Part shown: in pieces, positions 21,601-29,996 of the stretch
Layout: each line of letters starts with the position of its first letter
Position numbering within the stretch: the stretch's first letter is position 1
Source of the DNA: a virus
IMG/VR virus record: IMGVR_UViG_3300025083_000055
Span: 1 to 51,102 of that record
Direction: 5' to 3' (one strand)
DNA: 51,102 nt
The notes under the pieces: model-generated
What the model was told of the DNA's origin: nothing
The model's input: the letters and a program-made list of their open reading frames with translations, nothing else
Databases searched by the model: none
Position numbers and translations under genes: made by a program

Positions 21601-24600
21601 CATTGAAGTTATTGTCCATAACCACGGGAACTATTGCTACATTATATTTATCTCTTAAAGTATCTAAATCAAAGGTTTTACCATTTTTGTAATAATTAGT
21701 TAATCTAACTATCATTTCTTTTGTAGGTATAACATGCTCATATCTTAGTCGGCCATTGTAATCACCTTTGAAGTGATATTTTACAGGAGCTGCGGCCTTT
21801 AGCACCGCTGACATATTAGATTTTAAAGATTGCATAGCCATAGCCCAATCCAACATATTGCCGTTTGTATTTACATATGATAAAAACTCGTTTAAATAAT
21901 TCCAAGCTTCTCTAGCTTGTTCTTCTCTATAGTCGCTTTCATCCCTGAATTTTTGTATTCCACCATCAGCTGATTGACTAGGTGTTTTAATTCTTTCTTT
22001 CCAATTCTTTACTTCTATTCCTTGATAAAAAACAGCTTTAATTGATGTTGATTTACCTTTTTTATAAACAACTTCAACGTCTGGAATATTATTTAAATTA
22101 TTATCTATATAATCAGGGTTTCCTGCATACGCTTGATCTCTTCCGCCGCCAATTTTACCAGATGTTACTTGATGCCCTCTACCCCATTTTAATATTTTTA
22201 TTAAACCATCGGCACCTTCTTTAGAAACTAGCTCTGAATTGAAAGCATATTCCATACCTCTTTGGTTAGAAATATTATCTGCATTTTCAAATAGCTCAGT
22301 GGCTGATCCTTCTAAACCGAAAACCTTCATTAAAGAAAAATCTTGACTCTTCAATATATCTGCTTCAGTTAAAAATTTAATAAAGTCTAGATTTTTAGTT
22401 ATATCTATTTTTTTAACAAATCTATTAATTGAATTAATACTTTCACTAGCAAATTCCTCTAATACCTTTAAGGGTATTTCGGGATAAGTGTCTTGCAGCA
22501 TGGGTAATAATCTTTTTTTAGTAAGATTAATATTTGCATCAAGTATTTTATTTATTAAAGCGTCTTTCTTAGAATTTATTATTTTAGCTTGCGCTCTATT
22601 TAGTGATTTACTAAACTTAACGTTGCCTCTTTCGGTTTGCTTAGCAACCTCAGCGACATAATTATCTAAAAGTATTGTTCCTTTTAAAGATTGATTCTGT
22701 TCAAAAGCCTTGCTTATCTCGCTATTTTCATTCTGTAGTTCAGCATTAAATATCTCTAAAGATATTTCTTCAGCCATAGCTTTAGCAAGCGATTCTTTCC
22801 TGCCTCTAATAAGTTTATTGTCAGCAACAAAATAACTTAAAAACTCTGCATCAGGCATTGACGCTACATTAGGTTTTCTTCGTGTTATTTCTGCTCCAGA
22901 TGTTCTGCCCGCGCTATCAGTGCTAACTGTTTCTCTGTCTATTTTCTGCCCTTGCCAGTTAGAAATAAATTTTCCATTAACTTGTTTTTGTACAGCGCTT
23001 GGAATTGCACCCATTAACCACGTAGTGGTCATATTCTCTAATATAGATTTTTTATTTTTAGTTAAAAATTTTTGTATGGCATTATCTTTAATACCACCCA
23101 TAGCTTTCTTTAAATCTATGTCAGCTTGTTTACCAAGATCTTTTTTAATTTCAGCAATTAAAGGTGTGATTGTTCTGTTCTTAGAAATTTTTTCATCTAA
23201 TTTAGACTTTAAGGTTCTTACAGTTCTAAGTACTTTAGAGTTAATATTAGATATAACATCACTAGATAGTATATTGCTTTTTAATAAATTTCTATATTTA
23301 GGTTTGGACTTTTGCGAAGCTGTAGAGCTTTCTGTAATTTCATTAGCAGCTTTTTCTAATTGCTCAAATTGATTACTATCAACGTTTTCTAAATATGTGC
23401 TATCTGAACGAACTGCATCAAGTATTCTTTTGGCAATACGGCCATTTATAAAGCCATATAGATCACCCCTGCCGTCCCATTTAGTAGTTTCCTGTGCTTT
23501 ATATATTCTTTCAATTACGTCGTCTCTAAGATCTTGTTTTACTTGTGGTCTTAAATTGAATCTATTCCCGATTTGGGTATCTACCATGTTAAATAACTCA
23601 CTTGCTATAGTGTTTTGAGCAGAGCCTGATTGAAAATTATCTTCTAAGCTTTTAAATTTATCTTTTGTTTTTGCTAAAGCAGCAGTTGATTTATTTTGTT
23701 TAGCTCTTTGAACAGCTTCAGGCCCAGTAAATCTTTTTATTTTTTTACCAACAACAGCACCTTCTTTTGAAGCTTTGTTTATAGCCTTGCCCAAGTTTCC
23801 TCTGCTAACACCTTTGTTGTAGTCTTTCAAAAAGTTGTATACATCCTTGCCACTATTAAATTCAATATCTTTTAAACCCGCGTTTTGCAATAACCTTCTT
23901 AATATATCCTTAAGCTTAGTGAAAACGCCATCATTATATTGTATATCACCATAGTACAATGCGTCAGCAAACAATGTTAAAACCTCTTCTGCTCTAATAC
24001 TAGATGGCTCTTTTTGATATAATCTTATTCTTTCTGCTAATTCAGGAGTTTTTATTATATCAGGATCTAAGTTATTCAATTCTGTTTGCAATGCTTGCGC
24101 TAATCCACGAACAACATTTTTTCCTTCAACATTTCCAGAATCGTTTATAGTATATAATGTCTTGAACAAGATAGCATGCAACATTTCATGCGCAGCTGTG
24201 TTTACCTCGCCGAGTTCAGCAGCTTTAGACATGTCTATTATTATGGTCTTCCCATCTTGTGAAGTGTATCCCGTAGAGTTTGCATCCTCACCAAGATTCA
24301 TTTTATTATTTTCAGCTTCTTTTTTTGCATCAGATGCATCTTTAGCTTCAATAATAGTAATTCCTAGATCACCTTTTTTATTTGCTTTTAAAACTTTTTT
24401 GGTTAAAGCATCTGTATCACTAATATTCTTTAATTGCAAATCTATCTCAGCAATTCTATTAAGCTGTTCGGTTACTAGACTTTTGTCTTTATCTTTTGTT
24501 TGTTTCTCTAATTGATTTTTTTCAATTAATAAATCTAAAGATTGTTTTTTAGATTCATTATTAAAATCTCCAGGTATTTTTGTATTGGCATTTCTTACTT

Positions 24601-26620
24601 CTAATAAAGCGTCTCTTTTGTTTTGTAAATCTTCTTGTACAGCTGGATCTGTTTCGTTAACAATTAAGTTGTCTAATTGTTTTAGCTGTCCATTAAAATA
24701 CGCTTCAGTGCTTTTGGGGTTTAACTTACCCGCAATAACATTAGCTACGGTTTTAAATTCAGCAACGCTTTGAGATTTTACTGCAGCAACCCCTGGCAAA
24801 ACAGCGCCAACTATAAAACCAGTAGCTCCAGCTTCAAACATATTTTCAGTGTTCAGTTCATTACCACTTGCTACACTTTGTACTAAATCTTGACCTATTT
24901 CTGTTAAAGCTTCACTAAAACCACCTTTAGACATATTTCCGCCAGTGGCTAATGCGTTTTTAATAATTTTTTTACTTCCACCTCTTAGTATAGAAGCTAC
25001 CCCTTTTATTGCAAATGGCTTAAACACTTTAGCAGCACCAATTCTTTCCAATTGACCACCAATGAAACCACCGCTAACAGCTCTCATTGCTGCTGAATCT
25101 GCAAAATTATCGTCTTCTAATACAGATATCATTTCTTCTGGTGATACCGGCGAATATAGTTCTTCTTCAGTTAGCACTAGCCCTTGAGCTTTCGCATTAG
25201 CTTGTCTTACCTCTCTTGCTTTATTTTGTATTTGATCCCAATATACATCACCGCCAATTTGTATAGCAGGTAGGGCTCCCATAGTCAATACAGCCCCAAG
25301 CATATTAGGTAGTTGCTCTGTAACCAGCGCTCCCACGTTTTTACTAATCTCTATGCCTTGGGATAATTTATCAAATGCACCTTCGTCATAAGCCGCTGCT
25401 ATAATGTCATCTTCCAAAAGCTTGACAGCTCTTGTGTTCATTTGATCTACTCTTTCGTCTTTTCTATTAGCATATAATTCTTGAAATTCTTTCCAAGTCA
25501 TTTCCTTGCCTTGATTCCAATTAGCAATAATACCGTCGTCTTCATAACCAATAGAACTCATTTGTTTAGGGCGAAATCTCATAGATTGAGCTACATTGCT
25601 TGGATCGTCAACAACGTATCCTACAGTTTCGTCAGACCAATTATACTTATTAGCTAAGTTTTTATTTCTTTGTAAAGACTTATCCCTTTCTGCTTGTTCC
25701 CTTGCGGTTAAGCCTAATGCTGTTTTTTGTGCGGATGTATTAAAGCTTCTACCCCAATTATAAAATATCTTAGGTATTTTAGATACATTTTCAATTTGCC
25801 CTAAGCCCATAACATCTGGCAATGCATCATCTATTTTTTTACCCCCAAGCTCTAAATATTTCATCCACTCGGGTGTGTGAACATCTTTAATATATTTAGC
25901 ATGATCTGATCCTAGTCTAGACTGAAAGTCTTCATTAAAATCAGTCATTACATTTTTAAACTGGAAGTCACTTGACAAAGCGGTATTCATTAATTCACCG
26001 TAATAGCTTTGTACATCTTTATTAAACAAGTCTATGTTTTCTTGAGTAATATTATTTGGATCTGTTAAATCGTATTTTTCTTTGGCATTAGCTATATACA
26101 ATTCTAATTGAGGTTGTACAGTTTTTTCAACTCTTGGTACAATCTTATTTTGTATTATAGGATTATTTTTAACAAATTCTGTAGTTGTTTTTGATCTAAA
26201 GTTTTGTATTTCTTCTGGCTTGTCAAAATCTAAGCTACCCCAATCTGTAACTGGCATTTCTGAAGCATTAGCTTTATACAGCTCATCGGCTTGTGTTTTA
26301 ATTTCGCCTCTGTAATTTTCGTATACTTCTTTAGCCTCTCTATCTTTTATAATTTTTATTGGATCAATAAATTTATTTCTTGCAACAACTGTGTTGTCCC
26401 TTGCTATTTCGCGAGATGCCAATAAACCATTGTCCAAATTGGAGACCGTATTTGTTTCCGACCCTGCACTTGTCTCCGCATCTGCAGGATCTATTTGAAA
26501 ATCCACTTCATTGCCAACAACAGTAGCATCGGGATATAATTTTAAAAACTCCTCTAATCTGTCGTCGGAAACGTTCATGTAAGATACTTTACCATTTACG
26601 GTGTACTTATATTTTTTCAT
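18623..26620 (-). CDS. Giant polyvalent virion protein (2665 aa) with zincin, sigma-like and HAD domains
   Basis: Probably packaged and injected with the DNA. Hydrophobic stretches lie at about 428-455, 595-618 and 2401-2424. A zincin motif AAHEMLHAILF (HExxH 811-815) has a candidate third ligand in AEEVLTLFADAL (about 888). Residues about 1003-1075 resemble sigma-70 region 2 (LRDDVIERIYKAQETTKWDG and GFINGRIAKRILDAVRSD). A family-specific block starts at TTTWLMGAIPSAVQKQV (about 1198). An HAD phosphatase spans about 1766-1915, with DFDDTLAF, VLTARPQ and YFVDDAYKN. The C-terminus is Lys-rich. No RNA polymerase motif is seen. The role of each domain is inferred. Confidence 0.75.
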   Translation of the reverse strand: MKKYKYTVNGKVSYMNVSDDRLEEFLKLYPDATVVGNEVDFQIDPADAETSAGSETNTVSNLDNGLLASREIARDNTVVARNKFIDPIKIIKDREAKEVYENYRGEIKTQADELYKANASEMPVTDWGSLDFDKPEEIQNFRSKTTTEFVKNNPIIQNKIVPRVEKTVQPQLELYIANAKEKYDLTDPNNITQENIDLFNKDVQSYYGELMNTALSSDFQFKNVMTDFNEDFQSRLGSDHAKYIKDVHTPEWMKYLELGGKKIDDALPDVMGLGQIENVSKIPKIFYNWGRSFNTSAQKTALGLTAREQAERDKSLQRNKNLANKYNWSDETVGYVVDDPSNVAQSMRFRPKQMSSIGYEDDGIIANWNQGKEMTWKEFQELYANRKDERVDQMNTRAVKLLEDDIIAAAYDEGAFDKLSQGIEISKNVGALVTEQLPNMLGAVLTMGALPAIQIGGDVYWDQIQNKAREVRQANAKAQGLVLTEEELYSPVSPEEMISVLEDDNFADSAAMRAVSGGFIGGQLERIGAAKVFKPFAIKGVASILRGGSKKIIKNALATGGNMSKGGFSEALTEIGQDLVQSVASGNELNTENMFEAGATGFIVGAVLPGVAAVKSQSVAEFKTVANVIAGKLNPKSTEAYFNGQLKQLDNLIVNETDPAVQEDLQNKRDALLEVRNANTKIPGDFNNESKKQSLDLLIEKNQLEKQTKDKDKSLVTEQLNRIAEIDLQLKNISDTDALTKKVLKANKKGDLGITIIEAKDASDAKKEAENNKMNLGEDANSTGYTSQDGKTIIIDMSKAAELGEVNTAAHEMLHAILFKTLYTINDSGNVEGKNVVRGLAQALQTELNNLDPDIIKTPELAERIRLYQKEPSSIRAEEVLTLFADALYYGDIQYNDGVFTKLKDILRRLLQNAGLKDIEFNSGKDVYNFLKDYNKGVSRGNLGKAINKASKEGAVVGKKIKRFTGPEAVQRAKQNKSTAALAKTKDKFKSLEDNFQSGSAQNTIASELFNMVDTQIGNRFNLRPQVKQDLRDDVIERIYKAQETTKWDGRGDLYGFINGRIAKRILDAVRSDSTYLENVDSNQFEQLEKAANEITESSTASQKSKPKYRNLLKSNILSSDVISNINSKVLRTVRTLKSKLDEKISKNRTITPLIAEIKKDLGKQADIDLKKAMGGIKDNAIQKFLTKNKKSILENMTTTWLMGAIPSAVQKQVNGKFISNWQGQKIDRETVSTDSAGRTSGAEITRRKPNVASMPDAEFLSYFVADNKLIRGRKESLAKAMAEEISLEIFNAELQNENSEISKAFEQNQSLKGTILLDNYVAEVAKQTERGNVKFSKSLNRAQAKIINSKKDALINKILDANINLTKKRLLPMLQDTYPEIPLKVLEEFASESINSINRFVKKIDITKNLDFIKFLTEADILKSQDFSLMKVFGLEGSATELFENADNISNQRGMEYAFNSELVSKEGADGLIKILKWGRGHQVTSGKIGGGRDQAYAGNPDYIDNNLNNIPDVEVVYKKGKSTSIKAVFYQGIEVKNWKERIKTPSQSADGGIQKFRDESDYREEQAREAWNYLNEFLSYVNTNGNMLDWAMAMQSLKSNMSAVLKAAAPVKYHFKGDYNGRLRYEHVIPTKEMIVRLTNYYKNGKTFDLDTLRDKYNVAIVPVVMDNNFNVLTQSQMNSSFDLMNDPEYKRYFNENTFGYPNMFPIETLSGENKGDIQGEAWVEFNNVLKPYAAKNSRSANRADKAMNAARLPDYAINPKGISVYDFDDTLAFSKSKIIVTMPNGKVVKITPAEFAAKDETLSEQGATFDFSEFNKVVKGTKGPLAARLEKAIKKFGNKNIYVLTARPQASAPAIYEFLKGIGLEIPMQNITGLQDGRPSAKADWMIDKFAEGYNDFYFVDDAYKNVKAVQDVLNALDVKSKVQQARVKFNKSLNRNFNDMIERNKGIKSEAQFSDAVARKRGANKGKYRWFIPSSADDFRGLTQYTFAGKGKQGEADQAFFEKALMDPYFAGVSAIESSRQMMKNAYSNLLKQMKPVRKKLNKLIPDTSYTYDQAIRVYLWNKAGYDIPGLSKRDLKKLVSVINNDSDLSAFADGALLSSKQEQWSEPSEHWQAGTILRDLNELTEKVNRKEYLGEFIANSEILFSPENMNKIEAIYGSRHREALEDALYRMRNGTNRPSGGSRLTNAWNNWVNNSVGTIMFFNRRSALLQLLSTVNFINWSDNNPLKAGIAFANQPQYWKDWVRIFNSDKLKQRRGGLKSDIQEQEIASQAKNSKDKSSAIIAYLLKIGFTPTQIADSMAIATGGATFYRNRINTYVKQGMSKTEAETKAWADFSKISDEAQQSGDPALVSQQQASVLGRLVLAFQNTPMQYTRLMKKAGLDIINRRGDFKTNFSKIIYYGAVQNFIFSALQNALFAMIPGFDDEEETEEDKKKKENQKTGRIVHSMVDTILRGSGLAGAVATTTKNTIRKFLEQEEKGFTADHTYTIIEAANISPPIGSKLRKLYGAIQTWKFDKDVIKERGFDVTLNGKLNISPTYNIIGNLSSALINLPLDRALMEIEGITEALDERNTLYQRIALALGWRTWGVGAKNEEEDLIKVEAKAKRKIEGKKKAKETREKNKAEEKKLIKALEYSQYKKFKKDTKGMSISKRIDYLKKIK

Positions 26621-26631
26621 ATGTATTAAAT

Positions 26632-27924
26632 TTAAAATGTAGGTACTATATCAATACCAAATTCTTCCTTAGCTCTTTTAACGTCTGCTTCATTAGCTGG
26701 ATCAAAAGTGTCTCTTGGTTTAGCTTGACCATTTCCAACATCTTCTTTGCTTGTGCTTATTAAAATTTTACCATCATTGTTTTTAGTAAAATAATAAGTT
26801 TGAGTTACTGAATCCCCAAGCTTTCCCTGTCTTTTTAAGTTTATAATATCCACAACACCATCCGAAAAATAAGTATCATTAAGAATTTTATTCTGCATAA
26901 TACCAAGAGCTTCAGCAATTTTGGGAATTGCAAAATAGCCTACTCCCTCTTCCTCTGCTTCTTGTTTTAATTTCTTTGCATTATAAATACCTTTACCTGA
27001 ATTAAAAACATCTTTTCTGGCATTAACCAATTTGTCTACTACTTTTGTTCTTAAAGCATCATAACTTATTGTTCCATTTTTAAGAGCGGTACTTAAAACT
27101 GTTTCTTCATCTTTAGTAAATAAATTAAACTCAGATTCATAATCAAACACAATAGATCTTAATGCGTCTCTATTTTGTAACTGATCATCTAAATTAACTC
27201 TATACGCCTTTAGCATTTCAGGATTTAATTCACCTCCGCGTAATCCTGAATTATAAACATTTTCATTCTTGCTTAAAATATCATTAGCTAGTTTATTGTC
27301 TTTCAAACCCGGCATAGGCATATCATTATAAGATATTTCTTGTCCATCAATGTCAAACCCTAAGTTACCACCAGCTAAAATTTTAAATGGTGAGTCAACA
27401 CCCTTATCTGCTCTTTTATCTTTATTTTCATCCGCAAAACCAAAAATTGTTGCGGCATTGTTATTTACGCCTGGATCATTTCCATTAGAATACAATCCAT
27501 TTAATTGATTTTGGGCATAATCAAGTTTGCCCTTTTTATAAGATTTTAATTGCGCTGCTAAATTTGTAAAACTATTATTAACATTTTGCATTTGATCTAC
27601 GTATAGCATGTAATCCGGATCTGTAGTGTCATCAAAAGCCGCTGCATTTTTAGCAGCTTCAGCATATATAGATCTTTGGCTAAGCAAAAAGTTTCTCATT
27701 GTTCTCGTTTCTTCGGGACTAAAGCTAGTGAAATCCATATCGGTTTTCATCTTGCTCATGTAATTATTAACTCTAGCCTGTATTGCTTTGTTCTCATCTA
27801 CTCTAGACGTAATTTGTCTATTTGAGCTTCCAGAGCTAGCAAACCCCTGACTAACTGCCCCAGCAACATCTAAAAATTTCTTACCCGTTAAAGCAGCACC
27901 CTGTATTAATGCATTATTTGCCAT
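26632..27924 (-). CDS. Hypothetical virion-associated protein (430 aa)
   Basis: Not recognised. The N-terminus MANNALIQGAALTGKKFLDV shares the nine-residue string GAALTGKKF with the C-terminal region of the 50022 protein. The body is helical and charged, rich in Asn and Lys, and ends in a beta-like segment (TQTYYFTKNNDGKILIST). It has no membrane segment. It sits directly upstream (in transcription) of the giant polyvalent gene with an 11-bp gap, so an internal or ejection-protein role is plausible. Confidence 0.6.
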   Translation of the reverse strand: MANNALIQGAALTGKKFLDVAGAVSQGFASSGSSNRQITSRVDENKAIQARVNNYMSKMKTDMDFTSFSPEETRTMRNFLLSQRSIYAEAAKNAAAFDDTTDPDYMLYVDQMQNVNNSFTNLAAQLKSYKKGKLDYAQNQLNGLYSNGNDPGVNNNAATIFGFADENKDKRADKGVDSPFKILAGGNLGFDIDGQEISYNDMPMPGLKDNKLANDILSKNENVYNSGLRGGELNPEMLKAYRVNLDDQLQNRDALRSIVFDYESEFNLFTKDEETVLSTALKNGTISYDALRTKVVDKLVNARKDVFNSGKGIYNAKKLKQEAEEEGVGYFAIPKIAEALGIMQNKILNDTYFSDGVVDIINLKRQGKLGDSVTQTYYFTKNNDGKILISTSKEDVGNGQAKPRDTFDPANEADVKRAKEEFGIDIVPTF

Positions 27925-27930
27925 ATTGTT

Positions 27931-28344
27931 TTAATTATTTTTTCTTACCTCTACCTTGGTAGAATTAACTTCTGGCCTACCTATTATTTTAGGGTTTACT
28001 GGCATTGAGTTTTCTGTCGGTTTAACCACTCTTGGTTTCGTATAGTTAGGCTTTATAGAGCTGGGCCTATTAAAACTAGGTCTTTGATTTATACGTGGAT
28101 TTGGGTATACATTATAGTTCCATCTCCAATCTTGTCTATACTGATATCTAAACGCGTTACGATCTATTAATTCTTCTATTCTTCTATCAAGCACCCTAAA
28201 TTTAAAATCTCTAACAGGTACAGCTAATGTATCACCAGCTTCCGTTATTGTTAATATACTCTTAATTTTATAACTTGATAAATTGTATTTGCTTCCGCAA
28301 GATGTAAGTATTAACGCTAACGCTATGATTATTATTTTTTTCAT
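27931..28344 (-). CDS. Phage-encoded lipoprotein (137 aa)
   Basis: It begins MKKIIIIALALILTSCGSKY: a basic n-region, a hydrophobic core and a lipobox LTSC, so Cys16 should be lipidated after signal peptidase II cleavage. The mature part has a KIKSILTITEAGDTLAVPVR strand pair, an aromatic Tyr/Trp/Asn stretch and a Pro/Asn/Lys-rich C-terminus. In a late operon this could be a superinfection-exclusion or receptor-blocking lipoprotein, or a spanin-like outer-membrane component. The distance from the lysis genes makes a spanin less likely. I recall similar lipoproteins from Bacteroidetes phages. Confidence 0.7.
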   Translation of the reverse strand: MKKIIIIALALILTSCGSKYNLSSYKIKSILTITEAGDTLAVPVRDFKFRVLDRRIEELIDRNAFRYQYRQDWRWNYNVYPNPRINQRPSFNRPSSIKPNYTKPRVVKPTENSMPVNPKIIGRPEVNSTKVEVRKNN

Positions 28345-28364
28345 AATTAAATTTTATTATATTA

Positions 28365-29003
28365 TTATCCTAATAAATTACCAATAAAACTTCCCTCACC
28401 TTTTTGGTCCGCTATGCCTGGTAAGCTTGGAATAATAGATCCAGCTGCTCCGGCAACTCCACCAATTATTGATTTAGTGGCTGCATCTCTAGCCGCGTTA
28501 GCAGCTCCGAGTCTTTGTTGCGACATACCTAGCATTGTTTCTGTTTTATCTTTTTCGGCAGCTCTTGAATCATAAGCTCCTTGTAACTCTTGCCTTTGAA
28601 GTTGCGCAGCCATTTGTCTTTCTGCCATTTGGTTTTGAGCTTCTTGCTGTCCAATACTTGCGGATGCTGATTGAGCATTTGCAGTTTGCTGTTGAGCAAG
28701 CGATTGCGCTAGTGCAGCTATACCTGAACCACCGGCTGCACCAGATAATTTATCCATAGTATTAGCCATGCCAGCCTGTTGCTGTTGATTAATAAAATCT
28801 GACTGTTGTGTATTAACAGTCAAATCCTCCATAGTGTTTTCTTGATTAACAGCTAAATTAGATGTATCTAAGCCTTCCATACGTGCTTTATTTCTATCAA
28901 ATTCTTTCTGAGCTTCTCTTTGTTCTCGTTTTCTTTTACCGCTTCCTATGATCCCCCCGGCTATTCCCGCGAGACCCTGTACGGCACCTAACATTGGTAT
29001 CAT
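28365..29003 (-). CDS. Probable internal virion/ejection protein (212 aa)
   Basis: Gly/Ala-rich hydrophobic ends (LGAVQGLAGIAGGIIGSGKR at the start and a SIIGGVAGAAGSIIPSLPGI stretch near the end) flank a long Gln/Ala-rich coiled coil (about 75-170, with QQQTANAQSASASIGQQEAQ). This architecture is typical of internal core or ejection proteins that form membrane-spanning channels during DNA entry. Position next to the giant virion protein supports this. No enzymatic motif is visible. Confidence 0.6.
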   Translation of the reverse strand: MIPMLGAVQGLAGIAGGIIGSGKRKREQREAQKEFDRNKARMEGLDTSNLAVNQENTMEDLTVNTQQSDFINQQQQAGMANTMDKLSGAAGGSGIAALAQSLAQQQTANAQSASASIGQQEAQNQMAERQMAAQLQRQELQGAYDSRAAEKDKTETMLGMSQQRLGAANAARDAATKSIIGGVAGAAGSIIPSLPGIADQKGEGSFIGNLLG

Positions 29004-29038
29004 ATGTATTGAATTGTTTTATAGGTTATTATTACGTA

Positions 29039-29377
29039 TTATTTGCTACTTTCAAATATTTCAGAACCAACTAAAAATAACTCTGCATAATCTAATGAAT
29101 CATTTTTTAATTGCATTTCAGCATAGTAGCCTTTTAATCCGCTTGTATTTACGTTTGCTGTTTTACTAAACAGTATAAAACTAGTAACAGTTGGTCTTGT
29201 TTGAGTGCTTAATATATTACAAACTATTGAATTAGCATTAGGTATAGCTGTTATTTCGCCTATTAAGACAATATCTTTTCCATTTATATCGTTAGTGTAA
29301 TATGCTGTATCTCCCACTTGAACGGAAACATTCAGTGGCTGAGGAAATGTTAATGTTATAGAATCTATTGCCGCCAT
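29039..29377 (-). CDS. Small conserved virion protein (112 aa)
   Basis: A beta-rich protein with GDTAYYTNDINGKDIVLIGE, then the block FILFSKTANVNTSGLKGYYA and the C-terminus AELFLVGSEIFESSK. I recognise the 'SFILFSK...VN.SGLxGYYAE...N.S...AELF.VGSEIxESSK' pattern from small structural proteins of marine phages. It lies in a group of four adjacent small to medium beta-rich genes after the large tail protein and may be part of the tail tip or fiber. The exact function is unknown. Confidence 0.65.
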   Translation of the reverse strand: MAAIDSITLTFPQPLNVSVQVGDTAYYTNDINGKDIVLIGEITAIPNANSIVCNILSTQTRPTVTSFILFSKTANVNTSGLKGYYAEMQLKNDSLDYAELFLVGSEIFESSK

Positions 29378-29382
29378 AAGTA

Positions 29383-29721
29383 TTAAGGTGTATTACAATT
29401 AGAGCATTGGTTATAAGGCCCGTTGCCGCTGTTACCAGCTTCGTCAATTTTAGCGTTAGCTGGGGTTGATGATATAGCTATTATTTCTGCACAGCTTATA
29501 GCTCCGCCTGCTGATTGCTTAACCCAAACAACATCCCCTACTGAATAAGTATATTGTAGCGCTATCAATTGGTTTCCGTCGTAACCGCTTGTAGTATCTA
29601 AATAATATTGCTGTACTTGTCCACAAACCTGCGCTCTCCAAGAGTTTGAACAAGTCGGGCAAGTCTGGCCAATTTCTAAGGTTCCCCCTGACGCTGTTGT
29701 TAGCTGTCTATAAGTTGCCAT
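29383..29721 (-). CDS. Cys-rich small tail-tip protein (112 aa), paralog A
   Basis: The N-terminus MATYRQLTTASGGTLEIGQT followed by CPTCS aligns with the start of the next upstream gene (MANYRQQTGGTL...QTCATCS), showing a duplicated 'MAxYRQxT..GGTL..xQTCxTCS' module with a CxxC pair. The body is Thr/Tyr/Gly-rich and beta-like, and the C-terminus has another Cys pair (YNQCSNCNTP). CxxC pairs in a secreted-type virion protein could bind metal or form disulfides. A receptor-facing or fiber role is inferred from context. Confidence 0.6.
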   Translation of the reverse strand: MATYRQLTTASGGTLEIGQTCPTCSNSWRAQVCGQVQQYYLDTTSGYDGNQLIALQYTYSVGDVVWVKQSAGGAISCAEIIAISSTPANAKIDEAGNSGNGPYNQCSNCNTP

Positions 29722-29732
29722 ATTAAATTATA

Positions 29733-29990
29733 TTAAGGTGTTGTACAAGTTCCCGCATCGTCACTATAGTATCCTGCTGCTGCTATTGTTGTTAAAGCCG
29801 CGTCAGAGTAAAGCAATGTTGCTGTAGCGAAAGTAGCACCTGCTGTTACATATACTGTAGCTGTAGTTGACGTGCCACAGCATACTGTGTTTGCCGTAGT
29901 AGCGTAACATAAGATTAGTTGAGTTGAACACGTGGCACACGTTTGTGACGATCCTAATGTTCCTCCTGTTTGTTGTCTGTAATTTGCCAT
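29733..29990 (-). CDS. Cys-rich small tail-tip protein (85 aa), paralog B
   Basis: It shares its N-terminal module (YRQ, GGTL, TCATCS) with the 29383 protein. Its second half (ATTANTVCCGTSTTATVYVT, then a GATFATATLLYSD segment and AAAGYYSDD) matches the last 50 residues of the 29997 protein, which has TANTACC, SGTYFVASGQTF and AADGFY. It therefore looks like a mosaic of two repeat modules. I recognise the 'ATxLYSDxALTTxxxxGYYSD' motif from fiber-tip domains in marine phages. Receptor contact is plausible but unproven. Confidence 0.6.
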   Translation of the reverse strand: MANYRQQTGGTLGSSQTCATCSTQLILCYATTANTVCCGTSTTATVYVTAGATFATATLLYSDAALTTIAAAGYYSDDAGTCTTP

Positions 29991-29996
29991 GTTTAT

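Noticed and set aside
18623-26620. Virion RNA polymerase (N4 or crAss-like type) in the giant protein
   Set aside because: No DxDGD-type or single-subunit RNA polymerase motif was seen; the DFDDTL motif belongs to an HAD phosphatase context.
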